NCBI GenBank assembly: GCA_964501985.1
Contig: CAZCVY010000002.1
Coordinates: forward strand, 1 to 64,000
Source of the DNA: Bog-366 sp964501985
GTDB lineage: Bacteria > Acidobacteriota > Terriglobia > UBA7540
Length of the DNA stretch: 64,000 bases
Direction of reading: 5' to 3'
Shown here: in pieces, positions 33,809 through 42,805 of the stretch
Numbering within the stretch: the first letter of the stretch is position 1
How the letters are laid out: every line of letters begins with the position of its first letter
The notes under the pieces: generated by a model
Seen by the model: the letters and a program-made list of their open reading frames with translations, nothing else
Told to the model about the DNA's origin: nothing
The model's database searches: none
Translations under genes and position numbers: made by a program

Positions 33809-35197
33809 ATGACTGACTGGATTTATCAATCTGCTACTGCTATGGCGGCAGCGATTCGGAAGAAGCAACTCTCCGCGCACGAACTTGTACGCGCTTGCCT
33901 CGGACGGATCGAGGAGGTGAATCCGCGGCTCAACGCCGTCGTGCAACTTGCGACCGGGCAAGCCCTCAAGGATGCTCACCGTGCCGATCAGGTGCTAGCG
34001 CGAGGAGATCTAATAGGCCCCCTGCACGGCGTCCCGTTCACTCTGAAAGACGCCATCGAGACGAGTGGAGTTATCTGCACCGGCGGAACTGAGGGCCGCT
34101 CGCACTACGTCCCTCACGAAGACGCCGTGGTTGTGAAGCGGTTGCACGAGGCCGGAGCCATCCTTCTGGGGAAAACGAACTGCCCGGAATTGGGCTGGGC
34201 GTGGGAGGCCGACAACCTGATCTACGGACGCACGAACAACCCTTACGATCTCAGATTGTCTCCGGGTGGAAGCAGCGGCGGCGAATCGGCGATCATCGGT
34301 GCCGGAGGGTCGCCATTCGGGCTAGGGAGCGATGCCGGCGGCAGCGTCCGCTTTCCCGCGCACTGCACCGGGATTGCCAGCATCAAGCCGACCTCGGGCC
34401 GCGTTCCGCGCACGGGGCACTTCCCAGGGCCGGGAGGCTTGCTCGATGCACTTTGGCAAATCGGGCCGCTCGCGAGGTACGTAGAAGATCTGTCGCTCGT
34501 GCTCCCGGTGATTTCCGGAGTCGATGAGCAAGACCCTGCGATTATTCCGGTGTCGTTGGGTGATTCCCGGGCGGTTGACATCACGCGGTTGCGCGTCGCC
34601 TTTCACATCGACAACGGAATTGAGGCGCCCTCGCCGGAAATCGCCGGGATCGTTAGAAAAGCCGCGGCGGCGTTGGCTGATGCAGGGATAACCGTCGAAG
34701 AAAAACGTCCTCCGGCGATCGAACGGACGTACGAAATCTATCTTGGCCTCTTCGCTGCGGACGGGGGCGCGGGCATCGAGTCTCTTCTGAAAGAGGTTGG
34801 GACTCGCCGCATCCATCCGCTCATGCAGCGGGTGCTGGAATTGCAGCGTCAAAACGCCAAGTCTGCGGCGGAACTTGGCGCGCTGGTTGGCCGCTGGGAT
34901 GCCTTCCGGCGCGAAATGCTCTCTTTCATGTTGAACTTCGACGTTTTGCTTTGTCCCGTTTGCGCGTTCGCCGGCATGGCCCACGGGTCGACTTACGATC
35001 AGCTTCCCAGCTTCAGCTACACGATGACTTCCAACCTGACCGGATGGCCGGCGGCAGTTGTTCGCGGCGGGGCGACTCGGGCAGGCTTGCCTATTGGTGT
35101 TCAGATTGTGGCGCGTCCTTGGCGTGAAGATGTGGCGCTGGCGGTTGCGCAGTTCTTACAAGAGACACTCGGAGGCTGGAAGCGCCCGCCGATGTGA
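33809..35197 (+). CDS. Amidase-signature family hydrolase
   Basis: 462 aa from ATG 33809 (GTG 33782 is possible). The Ser-cisSer-Lys catalytic set is visible: Lys in GVPFTLKDAIETSG, cis-Ser in SPGGSSGGESA and nucleophile Ser in GSDAGGSVRFPA. The remaining hallmarks (ILLGKTNCPELG, YGRTNNPYD, SIKPTSGRVPRTGHFPG, and a C-terminal LPIGVQIVARPWRED) are also present. Cytosolic; hydrolyses a carboxamide, the specific substrate unknown. The GatCAB subunits are absent nearby and the protein lacks GatA-specific features I could name, so a stand-alone amidase is preferred. It follows tRNA-Lys on the same strand. Confidence 0.92.
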   Translation: MTDWIYQSATAMAAAIRKKQLSAHELVRACLGRIEEVNPRLNAVVQLATGQALKDAHRADQVLARGDLIGPLHGVPFTLKDAIETSGVICTGGTEGRSHYVPHEDAVVVKRLHEAGAILLGKTNCPELGWAWEADNLIYGRTNNPYDLRLSPGGSSGGESAIIGAGGSPFGLGSDAGGSVRFPAHCTGIASIKPTSGRVPRTGHFPGPGGLLDALWQIGPLARYVEDLSLVLPVISGVDEQDPAIIPVSLGDSRAVDITRLRVAFHIDNGIEAPSPEIAGIVRKAAAALADAGITVEEKRPPAIERTYEIYLGLFAADGGAGIESLLKEVGTRRIHPLMQRVLELQRQNAKSAAELGALVGRWDAFRREMLSFMLNFDVLLCPVCAFAGMAHGSTYDQLPSFSYTMTSNLTGWPAAVVRGGATRAGLPIGVQIVARPWREDVALAVAQFLQETLGGWKRPPM

Positions 35198-35247
35198 TTA
35201 ACATGCGTCGTCCGCCTTAACCGTTACTGCGAGGCGTCGGCCGCCTC

Positions 35248-36603
35248 TTATGCTTCCCGCGCCGTATCACTCGCGGTGTCCCACACCATTTTCTTGCCGG
35301 ACAGATATGAGAGATTGACCATGTGCCCAGCGGCCGCGGCATGGTGGCCCACCACCGCGTTTTCACTGCATTCTTTTCGTGTGCGCACGCAGTCGAGGAA
35401 TTCCAGCGTATGCAGCACAACCGAGTCTGTGCCCTGATCTTTGTACGTGGCGGTTCCTTCCTCGATGATCGGCGGGTTTGCCTCCTCACGATGGTTGCCC
35501 GTGTTCATGAATTCGTCTTGGAGGCTCTTCGGCCAGGAATCGATCGAATACGTATAACCTTCTCTGGGATTTTCCGGTGTAACAATGAAGCTGCTTCCGA
35601 GGAGCGCGAGAGACCCCTTGGTTCCGAGGAAGGTCATCCCTTGATCGGGCACACTAGCATTGTTTGCGGTTGCCCCCATATTGACGTTGAATCCCTCCGG
35701 ATAAACGAAGAGTGCGTCGAGAGTATCGGGCACTTCCCGACCATCCTTTCGAACCAGGATTCCGCCCGACGCCATAACGCTCGACGGAACCTTCGCGTCC
35801 ATGATGAAGTGGATCGATGTAATCAGGTGAACAAACAGGTCGGTGGAAATGCCTCCGGAATAATCCCAGTACTTGCGATAACGGAATACGCGCTCCGGGT
35901 CATAGGCGCATTTCGGCGCGTTGCCCAACCATTCTGCCCAGTTGAAATTAACACCTTCTTTCAGGTCGGGGGGAATGGGATAGTTCCAAGCGCCTGTCGA
36001 GCTATTGCGATTGTAGGAAGCGATGATCTTGGTCACCTTTCCGAGCTGGCTCGAGGCGACGATTTCCTGCGCTTTCTTTTGCAGGAACGAGGAACGTCCT
36101 TGACTGCCTGCTTGCAATACCCGGTTGTAACGCTTCACCGCCTCGATCATTTTGGGCCCGTCCTCGACCCGGTGCGTCATGGGTTTTTCAATGTAGACGT
36201 CCTTCCCGGCGGCGAGAGCGTCCAATACCATCGGCAGATGCTGGTGATCGGGGGGAGCGAGAATGACCGCGTCAATGTCCTTGCGATCGAGCAAAGCTTT
36301 ATACTGGGCGAAGTTGGTATCGATTTTGCCCTCGGTCCGCTCCTTGGCGCGCGTCAAATGCCCCTGGTAACAATCGCTGACGGCCACGAGATTGGCTTGG
36401 CCGGTCTTCTTGATGGCTTCCATCAGAATGTTGCCGCGTATTCCGAAGCCAATGAAACCGACGTTGACGCGGTCGTTCGGGCCTGCCGGTGAGGGAAGGG
36501 GAGCAGCCCCCAGCGAAACCGGCTTACCGTTCAGCAGCAAGCCAAAGCCCGCTGCTCCTACCGCGCTCCGGCGCATAAACTCACGTCTGGAAAATGATGA
36601 CAT
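35248..36603 (-). CDS. Tat-exported Gfo/Idh/MocA-family oxidoreductase
   Basis: 451 aa; ATG 36603 with GGAGGAAG upstream. Tat signal SRREFMRRSAVGAAGFGLLL, then a Rossmann fold with VGFIGFGIRGNILMEA, DAVILAPPDHQHLPMVLDAL and the hallmark VYIEKPMTH (EKP). The C-terminal alpha/beta domain carries GGISTDLFVHLITSIHFIM, where Asp and His stand in the usual catalytic region. Such exported members act on glycosides or sugar derivatives with a tightly held NAD(P); the substrate is not evident. Monocistronic between converging and diverging neighbours. Confidence 0.9.
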   Translation of the reverse strand: MSSFSRREFMRRSAVGAAGFGLLLNGKPVSLGAAPLPSPAGPNDRVNVGFIGFGIRGNILMEAIKKTGQANLVAVSDCYQGHLTRAKERTEGKIDTNFAQYKALLDRKDIDAVILAPPDHQHLPMVLDALAAGKDVYIEKPMTHRVEDGPKMIEAVKRYNRVLQAGSQGRSSFLQKKAQEIVASSQLGKVTKIIASYNRNSSTGAWNYPIPPDLKEGVNFNWAEWLGNAPKCAYDPERVFRYRKYWDYSGGISTDLFVHLITSIHFIMDAKVPSSVMASGGILVRKDGREVPDTLDALFVYPEGFNVNMGATANNASVPDQGMTFLGTKGSLALLGSSFIVTPENPREGYTYSIDSWPKSLQDEFMNTGNHREEANPPIIEEGTATYKDQGTDSVVLHTLEFLDCVRTRKECSENAVVGHHAAAAGHMVNLSYLSGKKMVWDTASDTAREA

Positions 36604-36838
36604 TGGATACTTCCTCCACTGGGGTTAAGAATTGGCAGGCTTCCTAACGTGCTCGGTATACCTGGCGAGGTCGAGTCAAGCCATAACTCTTACCCATTCG
36701 GTGCCCGCGGGTCAACTGGAATCTTCGACTGGAGCTTCGCGTGCTTGCCTGCCGGATGGGAATTTGCGCGGGAAGTGGCTCCCGGTCTGGTATTCTCTGT
36801 AACCGCTCAGGCATTGACTCCACCAAAGAGAGGGAAAC

Positions 36839-37702
36839 ATGGCGAATGGAAACAAACCCGGGGCGCAAATGCCGCAGCTTGCCTACCGCAATCTCCGCTT
36901 CCTGGAGAGCGCCGATGCGCGGGCGCTGCGAATTATATCCGAATACTTTGACCCGCAAGCCCGCATGCGGAAAGCCGGGGTGCAGCATACCGTAGTTTTT
37001 TTCGGCTCAGCGCGAATTCTTTCGCGCGAGGCGGCACTTCAGAATTTGAAGGATGTTGAGCTTGGCATGAAGGCAGGTCCTGCATCGGCGCTGCAAGCCG
37101 ACCTCAAGCGCGCCCGCATGGGGGTTCAGATGGCGCGCTATTACGAAGAGGCCCGTGAACTGTCGCGATTGATCACGGAATGGGCGATGAAGCTAAGGAA
37201 GGACCCGCGGTTTTTGATGGTCTGCTCGGGAGGTGGACCGGGCATTATGGAAGCCGCGAATAGGGGGGCCAGCGAGGCGGGCGGGAAATCCATCGGGCTC
37301 AACATCAAATTGCCCAGGGAGCAAGAACCCAACCCGTACATTTCCCCGGAACTCAGCATGCTGTTCCGTTATTTCTTCATGCGCAAACTATGGTTTGCAC
37401 AACCCGCGCAAGCGCTAATCGTTTTTCCCGGCGGTTTTGGAACGATGGATGAAATGTTTGAGTTTCTCACCCTCATTCAGACCCACAAAATGGGGCACCG
37501 CGTGAATATTCTCCTGTACGGCTCAAAGTTTTGGAAAAGAGTCCTCAATTTCGATTGGCTACTTGAGGCGGGGACCATTTCCCGGGAGGAATTGAAACTA
37601 ATCCGCTTTGTCGATACTCCCCAGCAGGCCTTCGCGGCTTTGAAGGATGATCTGGGAAAGCGATTGGGCCTGAACCCCGTCATCAAGCATTCTTTCGTCT
37701 AG
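36839..37702 (+). CDS. LOG-family (TIGR00730) nucleotide 5'-monophosphate phosphoribohydrolase
   Basis: 287 aa. The two nucleotide-binding motifs are GGGPGIMEAANRGA and FPGGFGTMDEMFE (PGGxGTxxE, with catalytic Glu). An N-terminal extension of about 60 residues with VVFFGSARI precedes the Rossmann core, as in the longer bacterial LOG proteins. These hydrolyse cytokinin riboside monophosphates or AMP/other nucleotides to base plus ribose 5-phosphate. Fumarase begins 69 nt downstream with its own -10 box. Confidence 0.9.
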   Translation: MANGNKPGAQMPQLAYRNLRFLESADARALRIISEYFDPQARMRKAGVQHTVVFFGSARILSREAALQNLKDVELGMKAGPASALQADLKRARMGVQMARYYEEARELSRLITEWAMKLRKDPRFLMVCSGGGPGIMEAANRGASEAGGKSIGLNIKLPREQEPNPYISPELSMLFRYFFMRKLWFAQPAQALIVFPGGFGTMDEMFEFLTLIQTHKMGHRVNILLYGSKFWKRVLNFDWLLEAGTISREELKLIRFVDTPQQAFAALKDDLGKRLGLNPVIKHSFV

Positions 37703-37710
37703 GCACGGAG

Positions 37711-37716
37711 TATAAT
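37711..37716 (+). promoter_or_regulatory. -10 box upstream of fumarase
   Basis: A consensus TATAAT between the LOG and fumarase genes, 55 nt before ATG 37772; the -35 region (ATTCTT at the right distance) is weak. Confidence 0.4.
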
Positions 37717-37771
37717 TCAAGAGTGGCGAGGCCAGCGGGCTGTGGTCTGGCGCATTTTTGCGGAGGCGCTT

Positions 37772-39295
37772 ATGGAATTCCTCAAGGAAAGCATGCTCGA
37801 ACTCATCATCCAAACATCAACGAACTTGCCGCCGGATGTTCGCAAGGCCATGGCGTGGGCGCTCCGCACCGAGAACCCTCGAGCACAGGCGGGGCAAGCG
37901 CTGGCCATCATCGGCGAGAATATCGACATGGCTTATCGGGACGAAGGCGCGATCTGCCAGGACACCGGCATGCCTACCTTCGAGATCAAAACCCCCATAG
38001 GTGTGAACCAGATCGCGATCCGTAAGCAAACCCTGGAAGCTGTGGCGGAGGCCACCAGGCGTGGGAAGTTGCGGCCCAATTCTGTGGACTCGATCACGGG
38101 CAAGAACAGTGGCAACAACCTCGGGCCCGGCACGCCGATCTTCCATTTCGAGCAGTGGGAGAAGCCCGAGGTGGAGGTCCGTTTGATCTTGAAGGGTGGG
38201 GGGTGTGAGAACAAGAATATTCAGTACTCTGTGCCATGCCAGCTTGAGCACCTGGGCCGCGCCGACCGCGATCTCGAGGGTGTGAAGAAATGCATCCTCC
38301 ACGCCGTGTGGCAGGCACAAGGTCAGGGATGCGCGCCAGGCGCCATTGGCGTTTGTATCGGCAGCGATCGCGCGGGCGGTTATCATCTCGCCAAGCAACA
38401 ACTCTTTCGGACATTGGACGATACGAACCCGGATACGGTATTGGCGAAGCTCGAGCAGGAGATCATGGAGCAGGCCAATAAGCTGGGGGTTGGTACGATG
38501 GGCTTCGGCGGTTCAAGCTCGCTCATTGGCTGCAAGATCACGGCTGCGAACCGGCTTCCTGCCAGCTTCTTTGTCACCGTCGCGTACGATTGCTGGGCGT
38601 TTCGCCGGCTGGGAGTTCTGCTCGATGCCGAAAGCGGGGCCATTACCCAGTGGCTCTACCGCGACCCCAAGCGTCCGGTCGAGCAACTAATTTCGGCCGG
38701 TACGGGCTTTCAGTTGACGGGCCGCGAGGTGCGTCTCGAGCCTCCGCTCAGTGAGGAAAAAGTCCGCGCCCTGAAAGTTGGCGACGTGGTCCTGATCAAC
38801 GGCCCGATGATCACCGGCCGCGATGCCGCGCATCACTATCTGTTGCACCACGACACGCCCTACGACATGCACGGTGCGATTCTTTACCACTGCGGCCCGG
38901 TGATGCTCAAAGAGGATAATGAGTGGCGGGTCAAGGCTGCCGGCCCGACCACGAGCATTCGCGAGGAGCCTTACGAGGCCGATATCATTCGCCGGTTTGG
39001 ATTGCGCGCGGTGATGGGCAAGGGAGGAATGGGAGCCAAGACGGGTACGGCCCTCAAAGAGTACGGCGCGGTGTATCTCCACGCCATTGGCGGGGCGGCG
39101 CAATTCTACGCGCGGTGCCTGCCCAAGGTTCGGGATGTGTATCTCCTGGATGAACTCGGTGTCCCAGAAGCGATGTGGGTCCTTGAGGCACGCAATTTCC
39201 CCGCGATCGTGACCATGGATTCGCACGGAAACTCGCTGCACGCAGAAGTCGCGGCGGCAACCGGCGCGGAACTGGAGAAGGTCGGAACGCGGTAG
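37772..39295 (+). CDS. fumA: Fumarate hydratase, class I ([4Fe-4S], alpha and beta parts fused)
   Basis: 507 aa from ATG 37772 with GGAGG 7 nt upstream (an upstream GTG 37742 lacks this). The N-terminal part has the cluster cysteines in ICQDTGMPTF, KGGGCENKN and VCIGSDRAGGYHLAK, plus GVGTMGFGGSSSLIGCKI. The C-terminal beta-domain begins with LISAGTGFQLTGREV and carries VLINGPMITGRDAAHHYL and VMGKGGMGAKT. It catalyses reversible hydration of fumarate to malate in the TCA cycle and is oxygen-sensitive. A tartrate dehydratase cannot be ruled out from sequence alone, but fused length and motifs favour fumarase. Confidence 0.92.
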   Translation: MEFLKESMLELIIQTSTNLPPDVRKAMAWALRTENPRAQAGQALAIIGENIDMAYRDEGAICQDTGMPTFEIKTPIGVNQIAIRKQTLEAVAEATRRGKLRPNSVDSITGKNSGNNLGPGTPIFHFEQWEKPEVEVRLILKGGGCENKNIQYSVPCQLEHLGRADRDLEGVKKCILHAVWQAQGQGCAPGAIGVCIGSDRAGGYHLAKQQLFRTLDDTNPDTVLAKLEQEIMEQANKLGVGTMGFGGSSSLIGCKITAANRLPASFFVTVAYDCWAFRRLGVLLDAESGAITQWLYRDPKRPVEQLISAGTGFQLTGREVRLEPPLSEEKVRALKVGDVVLINGPMITGRDAAHHYLLHHDTPYDMHGAILYHCGPVMLKEDNEWRVKAAGPTTSIREEPYEADIIRRFGLRAVMGKGGMGAKTGTALKEYGAVYLHAIGGAAQFYARCLPKVRDVYLLDELGVPEAMWVLEARNFPAIVTMDSHGNSLHAEVAAATGAELEKVGTR

Positions 39296-39347
39296 AGGCT
39301 CGGGCCAGCCGGACGGAAAGGCTCCGAGCGCTTCTCACGTATCCCGC

Positions 39348-40424
39348 CTACTCTCGCCCAGCAAATAAGCCGGTGCCGCGGCCGGCCAGAATCGGTGGAA
39401 GCATGCGTGGGTCGGGCTGAGCAAGTGCGGCCTGAAAGATGGAATTGATTTTGATGGGGATGGGAAGAACTTCGGCGATCTGCTTCCCTCGCACCTTGAC
39501 TTGCAACATCAGGCCGTGGTGCGTGGCATAATTCTGCTGGTCGAAGATGAAGTTGCCGAGGCTATAGGCGATCCAACGCTCGTGGTATTTTTCAAGCGGC
39601 TGCACGACGTGCGGGTGGCTGCCGACGACCAGGTCCGCGCCCGCGTCGATCATTTGGTGAGCAATTTCCACTTGCTCGCGCGTCGGCTGCAATGCATATT
39701 CAACCCCCCAGTGCGGGCAGACGATAACCAAGTCCGCGAGCGGCCTGGCAAAGCGGATGTCCGCGACCACCTGCGTGGGATCAAGCCACGCCACGCCGGG
39801 CCGATCCGCTCCCGCCGTTGCTTCCTTGGGGTCAATATTTACATAAGCAAGAAAGGCAACACGCACACCGCCGACATTAACCAACAGCGGATAGTGCGCC
39901 GCCAGGAAGTTTTGCCCGGCTCCAACGGGTTGAATGCCCGCCCCGCGTAACCGCTCCAAGCTATCGAGCAGCGCATCCGGCCCCCAGTCGTAGGTGTGAT
40001 TATTGGCCTGGGAAGCTACGTTGAAACCTGCGGCCTTCAGGCCGTCGATCACACGGGGGTCGGCGCGAAAGGAGTACAGATGGTGCAGGTTGTGGCCGCG
40101 GTCTGAGACCGGGCACTCCAAATTGCAGTAGCGAAGGTCGGCGTCGTGGAGCGTATCCGCAATGAGATGGAAGGGAAGCGACCAGTCTCCGACTGCCGCC
40201 ATGCGCGTGCCCACCGCGCGTGAGAGCATGATGTCGCCCGTGAAGAGCAGCGTGTGGTCGCTTTTTTCCACCGTGCTCGGGCTCGTGGTTACTCCGCCCG
40301 AAGGGGTTCCGGGCGCGGTCGCATTCTGGGGGTGAGACTTCAGGAGCCACAAACACGATCCCCCCACCGCAACCACGGCTACCATGCCCACGCGCAGCCC
40401 TTGCCTCATGCCTGTCATGAACAA
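39348..40424 (-). CDS. CapA-family protein (PGA_cap metallophosphoesterase-like)
   Basis: 358 aa from TTG 40424 (AGGGG 9-10 nt upstream) or ATG 40418. Signal anchor GMVAVVAVGGSCLWLL. Family motifs: LLFTGDIMLSR, CNLECPVSD, FNVASQANNHTYDWG, VAFLAYVNI, VIVCPHWGVEY, DLVVGSHPHVVQPLE and YSLGNFIFDQ. CapA proteins take part in poly-gamma-glutamate capsule synthesis or act as phosphoesterase-fold enzymes elsewhere; no capB/capC are near, so a role in poly-gamma-glutamate is not supported here. Outward-facing on the membrane. Confidence 0.88.
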   Translation of the reverse strand: MFMTGMRQGLRVGMVAVVAVGGSCLWLLKSHPQNATAPGTPSGGVTTSPSTVEKSDHTLLFTGDIMLSRAVGTRMAAVGDWSLPFHLIADTLHDADLRYCNLECPVSDRGHNLHHLYSFRADPRVIDGLKAAGFNVASQANNHTYDWGPDALLDSLERLRGAGIQPVGAGQNFLAAHYPLLVNVGGVRVAFLAYVNIDPKEATAGADRPGVAWLDPTQVVADIRFARPLADLVIVCPHWGVEYALQPTREQVEIAHQMIDAGADLVVGSHPHVVQPLEKYHERWIAYSLGNFIFDQQNYATHHGLMLQVKVRGKQIAEVLPIPIKINSIFQAALAQPDPRMLPPILAGRGTGLFAGRE

Positions 40425-40493
40425 TCTCGAATTCCCCTACGTTCTCATTGTACCTGACTTGACGCGGCATGAGTTGGCACCAAAGTACCGGGC

Positions 40494-41015
40494 CTACTTG
40501 AGATTGTCAGGAATCAGGAATTCCACCAGCACGAGGTCGTGCCACTCTCCGCCCAGCTTGCCATGCTTTTCGTGTACGCCCACTTCTTTCCAGCCGGTCA
40601 ATTGGCAAAGCTTGCGCGCCCCTTCGTTTACGGCCATGATGCGCCCAATGAGTTTGTAAAAGCCCTTCTCCCGGGCGGCGCTCTGCATGGCCTTCATCAA
40701 TTCCTGGGCCACGCCGTGGCCCCGCAGACTGCGTTCAATGTAGATGGAGAGCTCCGCAATTCCGTCGTAACAGTGGCGCGGGCTGTAAGGGTTGAGCGCC
40801 GACCACCCCATCAGCGTGTGTTTGACCTCGGCCACCAGCACAGGATATTTGTCGGGCCGCGCTGTAAGCCACAAGTAACGCTCATCGGGCGTGACGAATG
40901 CATTTTCAAAGGTCGCAGCTCGGTCTTGCACCCCCTGATTGTAGATGCGGGCAATTTCTTTGGCGTCATCGATGCGCGCAGGGCGAATCTTTAGGGGACC
41001 GCTCCACTCCGTCAT
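40494..41015 (-). CDS. GNAT N-acetyltransferase, phosphinothricin acetyltransferase-like
   Basis: 173 aa; ATG 41015 with AAGGTG upstream. KIRPARIDDAKEIARIYNQGVQDRAATFE is characteristic of the PAT/ArsN1 subgroup. The acetyl-CoA loop is ERSLRGHGVAQELM, followed by LIGRIMAVNEGARKLCQLTGWKEVGVHEKHGKLGGEWHDLVLVE. Acetylates the amino group of small toxic amino acids or related metabolites in characterised members; the actual substrate is unknown. Confidence 0.9.
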   Translation of the reverse strand: MTEWSGPLKIRPARIDDAKEIARIYNQGVQDRAATFENAFVTPDERYLWLTARPDKYPVLVAEVKHTLMGWSALNPYSPRHCYDGIAELSIYIERSLRGHGVAQELMKAMQSAAREKGFYKLIGRIMAVNEGARKLCQLTGWKEVGVHEKHGKLGGEWHDLVLVEFLIPDNLK

Positions 41016-41277
41016 AAGGTTTCACCTTCTATCAGGATTTGAACGCGATTGGGGATTCTAACCTGACGCCGCGGGGAGCGCAAATATCCGATGGACTACG
41101 ATCCGATGCCCAGCCCGCGGCCGGAAGAATAATGGGCGGTACGTTTGGAGGTATATGTACATCGCCGCGCGCGCCGGCGGTTGCAGTCCGCGGTGAGTAG
41201 CGGCTAGTCAATTTCGCCATACGGCGGCGTAAAGCCGCCTCTACATCAAAGGCACCATTGCCTTTTAGAAGCTTCGC

Positions 41278-41306
41278 TTGACAATAGAATCTGGGCGAGA
41301 TACTCT
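41278..41306 (+). promoter_or_regulatory. Promoter of the DUF72 gene
   Basis: TTGACA (41278-41283), a 17-nt spacer, TACTCT (41301-41306); ATG 41331 follows with AAAGG between. A small hairpin (AAAGGCA/TGCCTTT at 41248-41265) lies just upstream. Confidence 0.5.
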
Positions 41307-41330
41307 AAAGGCGAACAAAAGGCGAACCCA

Positions 41331-42263
41331 ATGCGAAAGCCTTCGAGCGGCAAAATCCTGGTGGGCCCTGCGGGTTGGTCCTATGCCGACTGGGAGGGCA
41401 TTGTTTATCCCCGCAGCAAGCCGCGGGAGTTTCACCCAGCGGCCTACCTGGCGCAGTATTTTGACACCATCGAGATAAACACCTCGTTTTACAACCCGCT
41501 GCGTACGGAAGTTGCCGAGGCCTGGGTCGCGAGGGTTCAGCATAATCCTTCGTTTCAATTCACGGCCAAGCTATGGAAACGCTTCACGCACGAGCGCAGC
41601 GCCAACCTTCAGGATGAAAAGGCTTGCAAGCAGGGGCTTGATCCACTGGCGGATGCCCACAAACTGGGGGCGCTCCTGCTGCAGTTTCCCTGGTCGTTTA
41701 AGAACACTCGGGAGAATCATGAGTACATGAGCGGCCTTTTCATGCAGTTCATGGAATATCCGCTGGTGGTCGAGGTGCGGCACAGTTCTTGGAATCAGCC
41801 GGAGATTTTCGCCTGGCTGCGCGAACTGGGTGTGGGTTTTTGCAATATCGACCAGCCCGTCATCGGCCGCTCGCTCGCGCCGAGCGAGCAGGTGACCACG
41901 CCGGTGGGTTACGTGCGGTTGCACGGGCGCAACTACGAACGCTGGTTCAGTTCGGGCGACCATCCGGAGGAGCGTTACAACTACCTTTACAGCCTTGAGG
42001 AATTGAGGCCCTGGGCAGGACGAGTTGCGAACATTGCGCAAACCGCCAACGTCGTCTACGTGATCGCCAACAATCACTTTGAAGGGAAGGCGATCGCCAA
42101 CGCTCTGCAACTGATCAGCATTCTGCACGGCTCTCCCGTGCCCGTACCGGAGGTCTTGCTTGAACATTACCCGCAACTGGCGGAAATCTCTATGCCGCGG
42201 GCAGCGCCGACCGAACCGAAGCAGAGTGAGTTGGGTTTTGGGACAATGCCAGCCGAGAAATAG
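41331..42263 (+). CDS. DUF72 (YecE-like) TIM-barrel protein
   Basis: 310 aa. Family signature: ILVGPAGWSYADWEGIVYP, YFDTIEINTSFYNPL, FTAKLWKRFTHER, LGALLLQFPWSF, PLVVEVRHSSWNQPE, and YVRLHGRNYERWF followed by YVIANNHFEGKA. The family has a phosphate-binding TIM barrel related to endonuclease IV, with no established reaction. Cytosolic, monocistronic, followed by tRNA-Glu. Confidence 0.9.
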   Translation: MRKPSSGKILVGPAGWSYADWEGIVYPRSKPREFHPAAYLAQYFDTIEINTSFYNPLRTEVAEAWVARVQHNPSFQFTAKLWKRFTHERSANLQDEKACKQGLDPLADAHKLGALLLQFPWSFKNTRENHEYMSGLFMQFMEYPLVVEVRHSSWNQPEIFAWLRELGVGFCNIDQPVIGRSLAPSEQVTTPVGYVRLHGRNYERWFSSGDHPEERYNYLYSLEELRPWAGRVANIAQTANVVYVIANNHFEGKAIANALQLISILHGSPVPVPEVLLEHYPQLAEISMPRAAPTEPKQSELGFGTMPAEK

Positions 42264-42415
42264 CGGCTGCGAAGATTATTTGACAGTTGGAAAGTGCCGC
42301 TGATAGCATGAAAAAGTTGCGTGTTTCATAGGGGTCCGTCGGAGTGACATTCGCCCAAGTCCATCCCATAAATGCGCCACTCATGCGTCAAGTTCATGAA
42401 GAATTCACCCGCCAA

Positions 42416-42493
42416 GTCCCCGTCGTCTAGCCCGGCCTAGGACACCGCCCTTTCACGGCGGTAACACGGGTTCAAATCCCGTCGGGGACGCCA
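42416..42493 (+). tRNA. tRNA-Glu (anticodon TTC), CCA encoded
   Basis: Acceptor GTCCCCG/CGGGGAC, anticodon stem CCGCC/GGCGG with loop CTTTCAC (anticodon TTC), T arm ACGGG TTCAAAT CCCGT, discriminator G at 42490 and CCA at 42491-42493. Confidence 0.97.
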
Positions 42494-42540
42494 CTTTCAA
42501 TCAAATAGGCCCCAAGAACATTGCAGGTTTGCCAGGGCAA

Positions 42541-42666
42541 TGTTGGCGCCGCGCCGTAGGAATGCCGAGCCGTTCAAATGCTCTTCCCAGATCGCGCGTA
42601 AAGATGCCGGCCTGCAAACCGTACTCACTGGCATTCACTGCCGCAATAGTTTCGCGCAGATTCCCT
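42541..42666 (-). pseudogene. Aldehyde dehydrogenase remnant
   Basis: The minus strand encodes LRETIAAVNASEYGLQAGIF followed by TRDLGRAFERLG, the well-conserved helix-strand near the C-terminus of NAD-dependent aldehyde dehydrogenases (usual form ..AI..AN.S.YGLQAGVFT.D...A). Catalytic Cys and the rest are absent and the frame decays afterwards. The remainder of 42494-42805 holds no gene. Confidence 0.6.
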
Positions 42667-42805
42667 TATGGGACATCGAGCTAAACCTCAGTTGAAAAAG
42701 GTAGGTTAAATAAGCTCGGTCCTACGGCTATAATCGCGGTGGAATGGGTTCATCGTGTAGGCGTTTGAAGTTCTCCGAAGTCGATTTCTTGTAATAGGAG
42801 CGCCC

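Noticed and set aside
39348..40424. Poly-gamma-glutamate capsule locus
   Set aside because: Only a CapA-family gene is present; capB and capC are missing and the neighbours are unrelated.
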